A stretch of 64,000 bases of DNA from Pseudomonas syringae (lineage in GTDB: Bacteria; Pseudomonadota; Gammaproteobacteria; Pseudomonadales; Pseudomonadaceae). The first letter of the stretch is position 1. Each line of letters opens with the position of its first letter. The notes under the pieces were generated by a model that saw only the letters and a list, made by a program, of their open reading frames with translations, did no database searches and was not told the DNA's origin. Below are positions 39,461-48,719 of the stretch, one piece after another. The stretch spans positions 72,291-136,290 of the forward strand of contig NZ_LGSI01000073.1 in NCBI RefSeq assembly GCF_001698815.1, given 5' to 3'. Made by a program: the position numbers and the translations under genes.

Positions 39461-41377
39461 TCAAAGTCGGGCTTGCCGTGCCGCGCCGCTGCGAGCCTTG
39501 GCCATCGCCGCCAGCCGCACGGCCACGTTTGCGGCGCCATAACCGACATATCCGTTCTTGCGCTGCAGGATTTCGAAGAAGAATCGATCATCGAATGACT
39601 CGGTGTACACATGAAACAATTCGCCACCTTGGGCATCACGGTCGTACAGCACGTTGTAATACGCCAATTCGCTGAGAAATTCGTCGTCGAAATCGAAACG
39701 CGCGGCCAGATCGTCGTAGTAATTGAGCGGGATATCCAGCAATTGCACGCCCGCCTCTTTCGCGCGGCTGACCTGGACGAAGATGTCCTCGCAGTCAAAA
39801 GCGATGTGGTGCACACCGGAGCCGCGATAACTCGACAACGCGTGGGAAATCGCCGTGTTGCGGTTTTCCGAAATGTTCAGCGGCAAGCGCACCGTGCTGC
39901 ACCGGCTGCGCAGCGCCCGGCTTTTCACCAGCCCGTAAGGGTCCGGCAGCACCACTTCGTCGTCGGCCTCGAAATCCAGCACGGTTTTATAGAACAGCAC
40001 CCAGCTGTCCAGGCTGTCAGCCGGCAGGGCCATGGCCATGTGGTCGATGCGCTGCAAGCCACCGCCCTGTTCAGCGTCAGGGTTGATGATGAAATCGCTG
40101 TCGTAGATCGACTGGCCCGGTTGAGCCGGCTCGACAAGATAAATCAGGCTGCCATCAGGTGCGCGCACGGCGAGAATTTCCCGCTCATTGGGCCCGACCA
40201 GACCGCGATAGGGCTGACCTTTGTAGACCCTGGCCCGCTCCAGCGCCGAAGCGCCGTCGTCGACCCGTAATGCGGTGGCGCACAACGAAGGACCGTGGGC
40301 TTCGAAGAAACTGTGGGCAAACGAATAGGGCTCAGCGTTGAGCACGATTTTGATATCGCCCTGCCCCAGCAGGCTGACGGCTTTGGAGCGGTGCTGGCCC
40401 AGTTTGGCGAACCCGAGGTTTTCCAGCCAGCCGGAGAGTTTCGCGCCCTGGGCGTCGTCCACGGCGAACTCCAGGAACTCGACGCCGTTGTAGGTACTGG
40501 CGGGCGGCGGACTGAACAGCAGGCCCTGAGGTATCGCCTGTTCTTGTTGCAGCTGCTGCTCAAGCAACAAGCGGGTCTTCTCTTCCAGGTACAGCAATGA
40601 GCGCAGACCATCGGCGGCGTTGGCCCGAGGCGGTGCGGCGCGGAAACCGTCGTTGAAAATTTCCAGGGACAGCGGGCCCGTGTAACCACTTTGCAGGATA
40701 GGCGCGAGAAAACCCGGCAGATCGAATTCGCCCTGACCGGGGAAGCAGCGGAAATGCCGGCTCCACTCCAGGACATCCATGGCCAGTAACGGCGCGTCGG
40801 CCATCTGCACGAAGAAAATCTTCTCGCCGGGGATTTGCGCAATGCCGCTCGGATCGCCCTTGAGCGACAAGGTGTGGAAACTGTCGAGCAATACGCCGAG
40901 TGCCGGATGATCGACCTGACGCACCAGATTCCACACCTGTTGCCAGGTATTCACATGGCGACCCCAGGCCAGCGCTTCATAGCCGATGCGCAACTGTCGG
41001 GCACCGGCACGTTCGGCCAACAGGCTCAGGTCATCACGCAGAATGTTTTCATCGCCAAGGGAATCAGCGGCGGCGTTGCTGCACACCAGCACCAGATCGG
41101 TGCCCAGTTCCTGCATCAGATCGAACTTGCGCTCGGCGCGGTCGAGATTGCGTTGCAGACGTTCCCGGCGACAGCCTTCAAAGTCGCGAAATGGCTGGAA
41201 CAAGGTGATGGCAATGCCCAGATCGGCACACAGCTGCCGAACATGGCGCGGGCTGCCGTCGTAATACAAAAGATCGTTCTCGAAAATCTCCACCCCGTCG
41301 AAACCGGCGGCAGCAATGGCTTCAAGTTTTTCCGGCAGGGTTCCGCTCAAGGAAACGGTGGCAATCGAACGTTGCAT
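39461..41377 (-). CDS. quiC: 3-Dehydroshikimate dehydratase, TIM-barrel/HPPD-like fusion
   Basis: A 638-aa two-part protein. The N-terminal half (about 1-280) is a xylose-isomerase-like TIM barrel with metal ligands spread over ELGTDLVLVC, IGYEALAWGRH, LLDSFHTL and SLEIFND; it converts 3-dehydroshikimate to protocatechuate. The C-terminal half (about 300-630) is two VOC modules of the 4-hydroxyphenylpyruvate dioxygenase type, with a His in RIDHMAMALP, GVHHIAFDCEDI and a late Glu. This is the architecture of QsuB and of Pseudomonas QuiC-type enzymes. Whether the VOC half is catalytic is not evident. Confidence 0.92.
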   Translation of the reverse strand: MQRSIATVSLSGTLPEKLEAIAAAGFDGVEIFENDLLYYDGSPRHVRQLCADLGIAITLFQPFRDFEGCRRERLQRNLDRAERKFDLMQELGTDLVLVCSNAAADSLGDENILRDDLSLLAERAGARQLRIGYEALAWGRHVNTWQQVWNLVRQVDHPALGVLLDSFHTLSLKGDPSGIAQIPGEKIFFVQMADAPLLAMDVLEWSRHFRCFPGQGEFDLPGFLAPILQSGYTGPLSLEIFNDGFRAAPPRANAADGLRSLLYLEEKTRLLLEQQLQQEQAIPQGLLFSPPPASTYNGVEFLEFAVDDAQGAKLSGWLENLGFAKLGQHRSKAVSLLGQGDIKIVLNAEPYSFAHSFFEAHGPSLCATALRVDDGASALERARVYKGQPYRGLVGPNEREILAVRAPDGSLIYLVEPAQPGQSIYDSDFIINPDAEQGGGLQRIDHMAMALPADSLDSWVLFYKTVLDFEADDEVVLPDPYGLVKSRALRSRCSTVRLPLNISENRNTAISHALSSYRGSGVHHIAFDCEDIFVQVSRAKEAGVQLLDIPLNYYDDLAARFDFDDEFLSELAYYNVLYDRDAQGGELFHVYTESFDDRFFFEILQRKNGYVGYGAANVAVRLAAMAKARSGAARQARL

Positions 41378-41952
41378 GCTTGCACTCCTTTGAGGTCGCG
41401 ACCTCTGCGGATCGCGTGTTGATGCTTCTGAGCGAATTATTCGCCTCGCAAACCGCTACCGCAAATAAAATGTACCAACTGGTTAGTTTTGCGTTCGATA
41501 ATCGCCCAAAACCCTTTTCAGCCAATTGACGGTGCTGGCCGTGATGCCCAAGATCAGCTCCACATTGTCGGACAAGGTTAATCCTGACGTCGTAACCGCT
41601 CATGTAGGCAACGTTGCAAGCTGCCTCAAATGCTTGGTTCAAGCAGTCCCATAACAATTTCAATAAGACGGTCAATCGCCATGAACGCTCAACACAACAG
41701 CACTATTTGCCCTTGCGGCCCCCCGCCCCGATCATCGGCCTCGTCGACCCAATCCGTTGAATGCGCTTTTATTACCCGCCCGACGGGTATCGGATCGCGC
41801 TTCGCCTGATTAAAATCCAGCGCCCTCGAAGAGTGGCCCTTGCAGGATTGACGCCTGCGGGATCGCCCACGGCCCGTCAACGGCCCTGATTCGAGTCGCC
41901 TTTTCAGTTCGATCGTGGCCCATGCCGCGGTCCTTGAACGGATGGCCAGACC
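41378..41952. other. Divergent promoter region between quiC and the transporter, 575 bases
   Basis: It contains the operator-like site at 41467-41490, 90 bases upstream of quiC. No reading frame here has a convincing protein translation; two antisense open frames are GC-rich chance frames. Confidence 0.65.
41467..41490. promoter_or_regulatory. Operator-like site upstream of quiC
   Basis: AAAATGTACCAACTGGTTAG and TTTT continue into a 24-base site that, read on the minus strand, matches 37741-37764 except for three positions. The core ACCANNTGGT is shared. It is likely bound by the neighbouring TetR protein. Confidence 0.7.
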
Positions 41953-43290
41953 ATGCTTTCGACACATTCCTCTGCAACGGCGGCCAAGACCGCGCACCCT
42001 CACGCCGGTATCGGCGAGAAAATCCGTGGCGCCATGGCCGTGGGCAAAACCCGCTGGGGCATGCTCGCCCTGGTGTTCTTCGCCACGACGCTGAACTACA
42101 TCGACCGCGCCGCGCTGGGCGTCATGCAGCCCGTACTTGCCAAGGAGATGGGCTGGACGGCGATGGACTACGCCAACATCAACTTCTGGTTCCAGGTCGG
42201 CTACGCTGCAGGTTTCCTGTTGCAAGGCCGCTTTATCGACAAGGTCGGCGTCAAACGCGCGTTCTTCCTGGCGGTATTACTCTGGAGTGTTGCCACTGGC
42301 GCCCACGGCCTGGCGACTTCGGCAGCCGGATTCATGGTCTGTCGCTTCATTCTCGGCCTGACCGAAGCCGCCAACTATCCGGCCTGCGTGAAGACCACCC
42401 GGCTGTGGTTCCCCGCTGGCGAACGCGCCATTGCGACTGGCATCTTCAACGCCGGCACCAACGTCGGCGCCATGGTGACCCCGGCCCTGCTGCCAATCAT
42501 CCTGACCGTTTGGGGCTGGCAGGCCGCGTTTCTGTGCATGGGACTTCTCGGTTTGAGCTGGGTGGTGATCTGGCGTCTGAAGTATTTCAATCCGGACGAG
42601 CATCCAACCGTCAGCCAGGCTGAACTGGACTACATCCACAAGGCCGTCGAACCCGAGCCGGTCAAGGTTCCGTTCACACACATCCTGAAAATGCGCGGCA
42701 CCTGGGCCTTCGCCCTGGCGTACTCGCTGACCGCTCCGGTGTTCTGGTTTTACCTGTACTGGCTGCCGCCCTTCCTCAATCAGCAATACAACCTGGGGAT
42801 CAGCGTCACACAGATGGGTATTCCGTTGATCCTTATCTGGCTGACGGCGGACTTCGGCAGCATCGGCGGCGGGATTCTTTCGTCCTGGCTGATCGGCCGT
42901 GGCATGCGCCCGATTACCGCGCGATTGCTGTCCATGCTGGTATTTGCGATCACCATCATCAGCGTGATCTTCGCTGCCAACGCCAGCGGCCTCTGGGTCG
43001 CGGTACTGGCTATCGCCCTGGCAGTGGGTGCGCATCAAGCCTGGACCGCGAACATCTGGAGCCTGGTGATGGACTACACGCCCAAGCATCTGATCAGCAC
43101 GGTATTCGGCTTCGGCGGCATGTGCGCAGCGATTGGCGGCATGTTCATGACTCAGATCGTCGGAGCCGTCCTGACGGCGACCAACAACAATTACAACGTG
43201 CTCTTCACCATGATCCCGGCCATGTACTTCATCGCCTTGATCTGGATGTACTTCATGGCACCGCGCCAGGTACCGACCATCAAGGAATAA
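41953..43290 (+). CDS. MFS transporter, ACS (hexuronate/aromatic acid) family
   Basis: A 445-aa 12-helix transporter of the anion:cation symporter family: ATTLNYIDRAALGVMQP in helix 1 and AANYPACVKTTRLWFP in helix 4-5 are characteristic. Context with QsuD-like and QuiC-like enzymes suggests it imports quinate, shikimate or dehydroshikimate. Start 41953 is the first Met of a 27-residue polar leader; Met at 42034 is an alternative nearer to helix 1. A strong terminator follows. Confidence 0.88.
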   Translation: MLSTHSSATAAKTAHPHAGIGEKIRGAMAVGKTRWGMLALVFFATTLNYIDRAALGVMQPVLAKEMGWTAMDYANINFWFQVGYAAGFLLQGRFIDKVGVKRAFFLAVLLWSVATGAHGLATSAAGFMVCRFILGLTEAANYPACVKTTRLWFPAGERAIATGIFNAGTNVGAMVTPALLPIILTVWGWQAAFLCMGLLGLSWVVIWRLKYFNPDEHPTVSQAELDYIHKAVEPEPVKVPFTHILKMRGTWAFALAYSLTAPVFWFYLYWLPPFLNQQYNLGISVTQMGIPLILIWLTADFGSIGGGILSSWLIGRGMRPITARLLSMLVFAITIISVIFAANASGLWVAVLAIALAVGAHQAWTANIWSLVMDYTPKHLISTVFGFGGMCAAIGGMFMTQIVGAVLTATNNNYNVLFTMIPAMYFIALIWMYFMAPRQVPTIKE

Positions 43291-43302
43291 ATCGCTGCAC
43301 CT

Positions 43303-43337
43303 TAAACAAGGCCGCTTATTGCAAGCGGCCTTGTTTA
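43303..43337 (+). terminator. Strong hairpin terminator after the transporter gene
   Basis: A 15-bp stem (TAAACAAGGCCGCTT and its complement) with a 5-base loop. The A-rich and T-rich base of the stem allows termination from both strands. Confidence 0.88.
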
Positions 43338-43511
43338 TGGCAAAAAAACATCACAGGGAAATATCCGACAAACATTTCTCTCAGAAAAAACTGACAAACA
43401 ACTGGAAATTTTCCTTGCCGATCAGTGAAGCTTGGCGCCGGTATCTGCCCCTCGCTTCGAGCGTGGGCATCTGCGCCCAAGCCTCGACTGAATGGACTCA
43501 AGGAACTCCAC

Positions 43512-44303
43512 ATGTTTGCCACGCGCTGGACCAGCCTGACGCTACTGACCCTGGGCTACGGCCTCGCCATTGCCTATGGTCATTTCAGCCTGCCGGTCGT
43601 CGTCACCTTTGCGCTGTTGATCATGGCCGGGATCTGCGTTACGCAGTTCAAACAGCGCGCGGTGATGGGCTTTGGTCATTGTCTGTTCATCGCGCTGGCG
43701 ATAGCACTGGCCAGCCACTGGCTGCCGGGTTTCTTCAGTGAACGGGTAATAGCGGCGCAACGACTGACGCCACAGTCCGCACCTTTTTCCATGTACCTGA
43801 ATCTGGATAAACCGCTGATCGGATTCTGGATCCTGCTGGCCTGCCCCTGGCTGCTGCGCAACGTTGCCATCGGGCAAATTGTCAAGACGACATCATTGAC
43901 GCTGCCGGGCACCGCGTTCGCCTGTTTGAGCACCGCAATGGCATTGGGGCTTATCGGCTGGGACCCTAGCTGGCCAGCGAAAAGCTCACTGTGGCTGGCG
44001 AACAATCTGTTACTGGTGACCCTGACCGAAGAACTGCTGTTTCGCGCTTATATTCAGGGCGGCCTGCAACGGTTGTTCAAACCGCTGCGTTATGGGAGCA
44101 CACTGGCGCTCGGCTGCGCAGCACTGCTTTTCGGAGTGGCGCATTTTGGCAGCGGTTGGCAATGGGTCCTGCTCGCTGGCCTGGCGGGCGTTGGCTACGG
44201 CCTGGCCTTTCGCTTCGGTGGATTGCCGGCAGCGGTCATTACCCACTTCGGCGTCAATCTCGTGCATTTCAGCTTTTTCACTTACCCCATGTTTGATCGG
44301 TAG
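43512..44303 (+). CDS. CPBP-family intramembrane glutamic endopeptidase
   Basis: A 263-aa polytopic membrane protein with a C-terminal Abi/CPBP domain: motif 1 [12 protein letters not shown] (about 174-185), motif 2 FGVAHFGSG, motif 3 HFGVNLVHF. The N-terminal ~150 residues have five or six hydrophobic stretches. Members process CAAX proteins in eukaryotes and may act in bacteriocin self-protection or peptide processing in bacteria. AAGGA precedes ATG 43512. No bacteriocin gene is recognised nearby. Confidence 0.87.
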   Translation: MFATRWTSLTLLTLGYGLAIAYGHFSLPVVVTFALLIMAGICVTQFKQRAVMGFGHCLFIALAIALASHWLPGFFSERVIAAQRLTPQSAPFSMYLNLDKPLIGFWILLACPWLLRNVAIGQIVKTTSLTLPGTAFACLSTAMALGLIGWDPSWPAKSSLWLANNLLLVTLTEELLFRAYIQGGLQRLFKPLRYGSTLALGCAALLFGVAHFGSGWQWVLLAGLAGVGYGLAFRFGGLPAAVITHFGVNLVHFSFFTYPMFDR

Positions 44304-44358
44304 GCTGCCTGTTAGCGCAAGTGGCTCAGGTGACTCGTCGGTCATTTTGTCGATCAGC

Positions 44359-44385
44359 TCAATATATCGGTACCAGTGCCGATAG
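44359..44385 (+). promoter_or_regulatory. FliA (sigma-28) type promoter of aer
   Basis: TCAA, a 15-base spacer, then GCCGATAG; this fits the flagellar sigma pattern (TAAA/TCAA-N15-GCCGATAA) with one or two mismatches. It ends 28 bases before the aer ATG, and aer is sigma-28 controlled in other motile bacteria. Confidence 0.65.
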
Positions 44386-44413
44386 TATCCCAAAGCCTAG
44401 CGGATCGAAGCTC

Positions 44414-45979
44414 ATGCGTAATAACCAGCCCATCACTCAACGTGAACGGACCTTTCCGGCCAATCAGCGGTTGATCTCAACCACTGACGCCCGTGGTGTC
44501 ATCACCTATTGCAACGACGCTTTCGTTGAGATCAGTGGCTTCTCCCGGGAAGAACTGCTCAAGTCGCCACACAATACCGTTCGCCATCCCGACGTGCCTG
44601 CCGCCGTTTTCGAACATATGTGGACGACACTGAAAAGCGGTCAACCGTGGATGGGCATCGTCAAGAATCGCAGCAAAAATGGCGACCATTACTGGGTCAA
44701 CGCTTATGTCACACCCATGTTCGAGAATCAGCAGGTGGTCGGCTTCGAATCGGTTCGGGTCAAACCCACCACCGAGCAGGTTCAACGCGCCGAGTCGCTG
44801 TATGGCCGTCTGAACAACGGCAAGTCGGCGATTCCAGGTCGGGATAAGTGGCTGCCGGTGCTACAGGACTGGCTGCCGTTCATCATGGTCAGCCAGCTGA
44901 GTTTCCTGATCGGCGTGTGGCTCAATTCCCACTGGGGTTTCGCCTTGGCCGCCGGGCTGTCGGTACCGCTGGGCCTGCTGGGCCTGACCTGGCAACAGCG
45001 GGGCATCAAGCGCTTGCTGCGTCTGGCGGAACAAACCACATCCGACCCGCTGATCGCGCAAATGTACACCGACAGCCGTGGCCCGCAGGCGCGTCTGGAA
45101 ATGTCGATCCTCAGCCAGGAGGCGCGGATGAAAACCTGCCTGACGCGCCTGCAGGACACCGCCGAACAACTCAACGGCCAGGCACGTCAGTCCAATACCC
45201 TGGCCCACGCCAGCTCCTCCGGCCTGGAGCGTCAGCGGATCGAAACCGAGCAAGTGGCCACCGCCATCAACCAGATGGCCGCCACCACTCAGGAAGTCGC
45301 CAGCCATGTACAGCGCACCGCTGACGCCACGCAGCAAGCCAACGAGCTGACGCGTCGCGGCAGAGACATCGCCGGGGAAACCCGCGAAGCCATTCAGCGC
45401 CTGTCCACTTCCGTGGGCGAAACCGGCCTGACCGTGACCCAACTGGCTAAAGACAGCGACGAGATCGGCGGCGTGGTCGACGTCATCAAAGGCATCGCCG
45501 ACCAAACCAACCTGCTGGCCCTCAACGCTGCCATCGAAGCTGCACGCGCCGGGGAAATGGGCCGTGGCTTTGCGGTCGTCGCCGACGAAGTCCGTCAACT
45601 GGCGCAACGCACCACCGAGTCCACAGGCCAGATCCACGGCCTCATCGCCAAGCTGCAACAGACCGCCAACGCCGCCGTGCAAACCATGAACTCCGGCCAT
45701 CGCCAGGCCGAAGAAGGTGTCGCCAAGGTTCTCGAAGCGGATCAGGCATTGATCGGCATCAGCGAAGCCGTGGCCCACATCACCGACATGACCACCCAGA
45801 TCGCAGCCGCGACCGAAGAGCAAAGCTCGGTGGCCGAAGAAATTAGCCGCAACATCGCCACCATCTCCCACCTGGCCGACCAAACCTCCGAAGAAGCACT
45901 ACGCTCGGCAACCCTGAGCGGCGAACTGACCAGCACTGCCCATTCGCAGTATTCGTTGGTGGAGCGGTTTAATAGGTAG
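44414..45979 (+). CDS. aer: Aerotaxis receptor (PAS-MCP)
   Basis: A 521-aa receptor, the length typical of Pseudomonas Aer. An N-terminal PAS domain (about 20-120, [20 protein letters not shown] and [17 protein letters not shown]) would bind FAD and sense redox state. Two hydrophobic segments follow (about 155-200). The MCP signalling hairpin has [20 protein letters not shown]. Start [15 protein letters not shown] at 44414 is chosen over the open upstream frame. Nearby acnA and cco genes match PAO1 synteny. Confidence 0.94.
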   Translation: MRNNQPITQRERTFPANQRLISTTDARGVITYCNDAFVEISGFSREELLKSPHNTVRHPDVPAAVFEHMWTTLKSGQPWMGIVKNRSKNGDHYWVNAYVTPMFENQQVVGFESVRVKPTTEQVQRAESLYGRLNNGKSAIPGRDKWLPVLQDWLPFIMVSQLSFLIGVWLNSHWGFALAAGLSVPLGLLGLTWQQRGIKRLLRLAEQTTSDPLIAQMYTDSRGPQARLEMSILSQEARMKTCLTRLQDTAEQLNGQARQSNTLAHASSSGLERQRIETEQVATAINQMAATTQEVASHVQRTADATQQANELTRRGRDIAGETREAIQRLSTSVGETGLTVTQLAKDSDEIGGVVDVIKGIADQTNLLALNAAIEAARAGEMGRGFAVVADEVRQLAQRTTESTGQIHGLIAKLQQTANAAVQTMNSGHRQAEEGVAKVLEADQALIGISEAVAHITDMTTQIAAATEEQSSVAEEISRNIATISHLADQTSEEALRSATLSGELTSTAHSQYSLVERFNR

Positions 45980-45998
45980 TTTCCGCACGCAATAAAAG

Positions 45999-46032
45999 AA
46001 CCCCAATGAACCTGGTTTATTGGGGTTTTTTG
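45999..46032 (+). terminator. Rho-independent terminator of aer
   Basis: Stem AACCCCAAT/ATTGGGGTT followed by TTTT; it marks the boundary between core genes and the accessory block. Confidence 0.88.
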
Positions 46033-46277
46033 TTGGGTTTTTTTGAGTTGCAGTTTGATTAATTAAGTGTGGACTACACGATTGAGGAAGTGAGTTGTAG
46101 GGCTGTTCTGAAAGTAAATAGTTAGTGGGTTTTTGGGTGAGTCGGGTGTTGACGGCTAGTGCTGATTGATATTAGTTGGATTTCAGGTTGAGTGATTGGT
46201 GACTGCCTGAGGGTGGAACGCTTGACCTTTGAATCTAATTAATTGTGCAGACATTACTGCGCACGATGGAGAACGAC

Positions 46278-47624
46278 ATGAACAAAAACAACGAACTTCT
46301 CGCACCTAATGTACCCGCCGCAGAGACCGACGGACTTATCAAATTAAGCGATCTCACTAGCGACTTGATTGTCACTCTACCGGTGTGGCCTTTCGCGATG
46401 CCCGACGATGGATTTCAACTGACTCTGGATGAAACGCCTGTGGGTACGAAGATCGTACTCCCTGATCCAGTACCTGATGAGGGGACTGTACTGACGGCGG
46501 CAATTCCCCTCACAAATCTGGACCAAGATAAGAGCTATGCGGTTGGCTACTTAGTGATTGCATCACCTGGAGGTGGTGGCCGGCCTTCTGAGCAAACTTC
46601 GATTCGTATTGATCGCACGCCAGCCGGCGGACCGCTGCTCGCCCCCCTACTTCTGCCGAGTATTTCGCTGGCGAATGTCACCGGTAAAATCCCCGGCTAT
46701 ATCGGCATGGAAGTGGGTGACACCATTCAGACCCTCTGCAATACAGCCGAAGGCCCCGCCTACATTATCATCGCCGAAAATCTGACCACGCTACCCATCG
46801 AGATCACCTTTACCCGTGAATTCCTCGAAAGCCTTCAAAGCAACAAGGTCAACATTACCTATCACGTCACAGACCGAGCGGGTAATCAGTCGATGTTCGC
46901 GCAATCTGTAGAACTGACTTTAGGGGGCGACGATGCAACACACCTAAACCGACATTCGAATCAAAACGATAAAACCACCGCACATACCTATGCCCTTGAT
47001 GCCCCCAGCATTCCAGTCGCACAAGCTGATGGCTTGATCGCCGTCGACGATTTGAACAGCAACATCATTATCTATTTCCCCGTCTGGCTCGGGGCACACC
47101 TCGGCATCGACACCAATCAACTGATGATCAACGGAGTGTTGGTGGGCGACCCGGTAACGGTTCCCGATGAGGCCACCGAGTTTTCGCTCACTATCCCGCT
47201 GGCGACCCAACTCAAGGAGGATGGCAACTACGATATCGGCTACCGGGCGACCAGCGTCATCGGTGGGACGCCCAACGACTCAGAAGTCACCACCATCCGC
47301 ATTGACCGCACCGCCCCCGGCGCTGCAATGCTCGCGGCCTTGGTATTCCCCCAGGTCAACTTCGGCGACAGGTTGATCGGCCGGATGCCGGGTTACGCTG
47401 GCATGGAGGTAGGCGATCTTATTCAGACTATTTGCAATGGTGCCAATGGTCCTTCTTATCTGATTCAGACCGAGGACCTGACCAAGTCCATGGAAATCTC
47501 CTTCCCTCGGGAATTCTTGCAAAGTCTCGAAAGCGACGAGGTCAACATCACCTACCAGATCACCGACCGTGCCGGTAATCGCTCCATTCTGGCGGAGCCA
47601 GTTGATTTAATACTGCAATCTTAA
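46278..47624 (+). CDS. Ig-like modular protein, two duplicated modules (448 aa)
   Basis: Two tandem copies of a ~200-residue module (about 1-212 and 240-448). Each copy has a first beta-sandwich (AQADGLIAVDDLNSNIII, FPVW, DRT border) and a second one (PGYAGMEVGDLIQTICN, FPREFLQSLESDEVNITYQI, TDRAGN). No signal peptide, membrane segment or sorting motif is seen. The module recurs in the 610-aa protein at 51303. GGAG precedes ATG 46278. Base composition is lower in GC than the flanking core genes. Function unknown; surface or intercellular binding is only inferred from the fold. Confidence 0.85.
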   Translation: MNKNNELLAPNVPAAETDGLIKLSDLTSDLIVTLPVWPFAMPDDGFQLTLDETPVGTKIVLPDPVPDEGTVLTAAIPLTNLDQDKSYAVGYLVIASPGGGGRPSEQTSIRIDRTPAGGPLLAPLLLPSISLANVTGKIPGYIGMEVGDTIQTLCNTAEGPAYIIIAENLTTLPIEITFTREFLESLQSNKVNITYHVTDRAGNQSMFAQSVELTLGGDDATHLNRHSNQNDKTTAHTYALDAPSIPVAQADGLIAVDDLNSNIIIYFPVWLGAHLGIDTNQLMINGVLVGDPVTVPDEATEFSLTIPLATQLKEDGNYDIGYRATSVIGGTPNDSEVTTIRIDRTAPGAAMLAALVFPQVNFGDRLIGRMPGYAGMEVGDLIQTICNGANGPSYLIQTEDLTKSMEISFPREFLQSLESDEVNITYQITDRAGNRSILAEPVDLILQS

Positions 47625-48061
47625 TCAAGATAAACACCCATATGTATTAAATCTTGCTGATCCTGCACGCGCTTGCGTGCAGGATCAGTATTAATCCGTT
47701 GAATGAAATTTCCTAGGACCATAAAACACCAAAATTCGGCCATCAGCATTAGTTCGTCTCCGGCAACAATTGTAGTACTTGACCTACAGATATACCTCTT
47801 AGGCTCCTACAACTACTTTCAAGACAACAGATTTACCCCCTGTAATTCCTGCACTATACCTAAAACTCACAACTGAAAGAATCGCCCTTTTATGTCGTTC
47901 AAGGAAACAATAAAAAAGTCAGCAGCGCGAGTTTTCGGAGAAACATCCTGACTTGACGACCGAGCGCTGAAGCAATGTAATGCGCCAAAAAAAACCGCCA
48001 CGAGCGGCACTGATGAGTTTCATTACCGGACCATAGCCAATAACAAATTAAGGATTATCAT
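47625..48061. other. AT-rich intergenic region, 437 bases
   Basis: It contains a perfect 14-bp hairpin (47657-47688) and two palindromic TCCTAGGA-like sequences (47711-47718; TAGGCTCCTA at 47800-47809). I see no reading frame with a plausible start and Shine-Dalgarno. Confidence 0.65.
47657..47688. terminator. Hairpin after the 448-aa gene
   Basis: Perfect 14-bp stem CTGATCCTGCACGC with a GCTT loop, 32 bases after the stop codon. A U-tract is lacking, so it may be an mRNA 3'-stabilising hairpin or a weak terminator. Confidence 0.6.
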
Positions 48062-48580
48062 ATGGATGAAACGCCTCCAACCAATAACACCGACAAGAAC
48101 AAGCAGCAGGAAACACCCAGCGCCAATGTCGATAAACCACAAGCCCAGCCAACATTTGGGGATATCTCAGATAGTCTGAAAGCGCCTTTTCTGCCGCATG
48201 TAAAACCCGACGCAATCAGTTATGAGGAAGTGCACACGGGTGTCTGCGTCCATATTCCAGGATCAGCGAAGATGTTGTTCGGCGACGAGCTGGTGTTCTA
48301 CTGGGGCGTCAACAGTTCCTCGACCCCCATATTGCTCAAGCACGTGAACTCAAACAGCGTGGTGCGCGTGCTGTGCATCAGTTATCACTTTATTGAGTGC
48401 GTGCAATACGGGTTGGTGGATCTGTACTTCGAGGTTTATCGAGATCAGCAGTTGATCGGCACCTCGCCAGCACTGGTGGTCACGGTCAACCGCAACTCAC
48501 CGGTGACTCCCAGGCAACGGCAACGCAAGCGCAATATGATCCGCAGGTACGCAAAAAAACCTGATAAAAACCGCTTCTGA
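48062..48580 (+). CDS. Ig-like single-module protein with basic tail (172 aa)
   Basis: An N-terminal disordered segment (about 1-35, rich in Asn, Lys, Gln, Pro), one Ig-like domain (about 40-145, with FGDELVFYWGVNSS, and VDLYFEVYRDQQLIGTSPAL) and a strongly basic tail (RQRQRKRNMIRRYAKK). The FYWG/YWG strand motif matches modules of the 610-aa and 981-aa proteins. No signal peptide is seen. AAGGA precedes ATG 48062. It converges with the autotransporter gene across two hairpins. Confidence 0.78.
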   Translation: MDETPPTNNTDKNKQQETPSANVDKPQAQPTFGDISDSLKAPFLPHVKPDAISYEEVHTGVCVHIPGSAKMLFGDELVFYWGVNSSSTPILLKHVNSNSVVRVLCISYHFIECVQYGLVDLYFEVYRDQQLIGTSPALVVTVNRNSPVTPRQRQRKRNMIRRYAKKPDKNRF

Positions 48581-48585
48581 AAAAA

Positions 48586-48616
48586 AGAACCCCGGTGTGA
48601 AACGCACCGGGGTTCT
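48586..48616. terminator. Hairpin after the 172-aa gene
   Basis: Stem AGAACCCCGGTG/CACCGGGGTTCT with a 7-base loop, preceded by an A-run, so it would terminate leftward transcription best. Confidence 0.75.
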
Positions 48617-48658
48617 GGAGGAAGAAATACCGTCCCGTAGGACTTATGAAAACCAAGC

Positions 48659-48694
48659 GATGCCGCCGTCTCAAAGAAACGGCGGCATCCTTTT
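48659..48694 (+). terminator. Second terminator before the autotransporter 3' end
   Basis: Stem GATGCCGCCGT/ACGGCGGCATC with a 9-base loop followed by CTTTT. Confidence 0.8.
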
Positions 48695-48719
48695 CCAGCG
48701 CCTAATACAGCGCGACTGC

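Noticed and set aside
41689-42225. Antisense ORF of 178 aa over the transporter start
   Set aside because: It overlaps a clear MFS gene; its translation is a typical GC-rich shadow.
48586-48694. Small RNA gene between the 172-aa gene and the autotransporter
   Set aside because: Two hairpins here are adequately explained as terminators of convergent genes; no promoter is visible.
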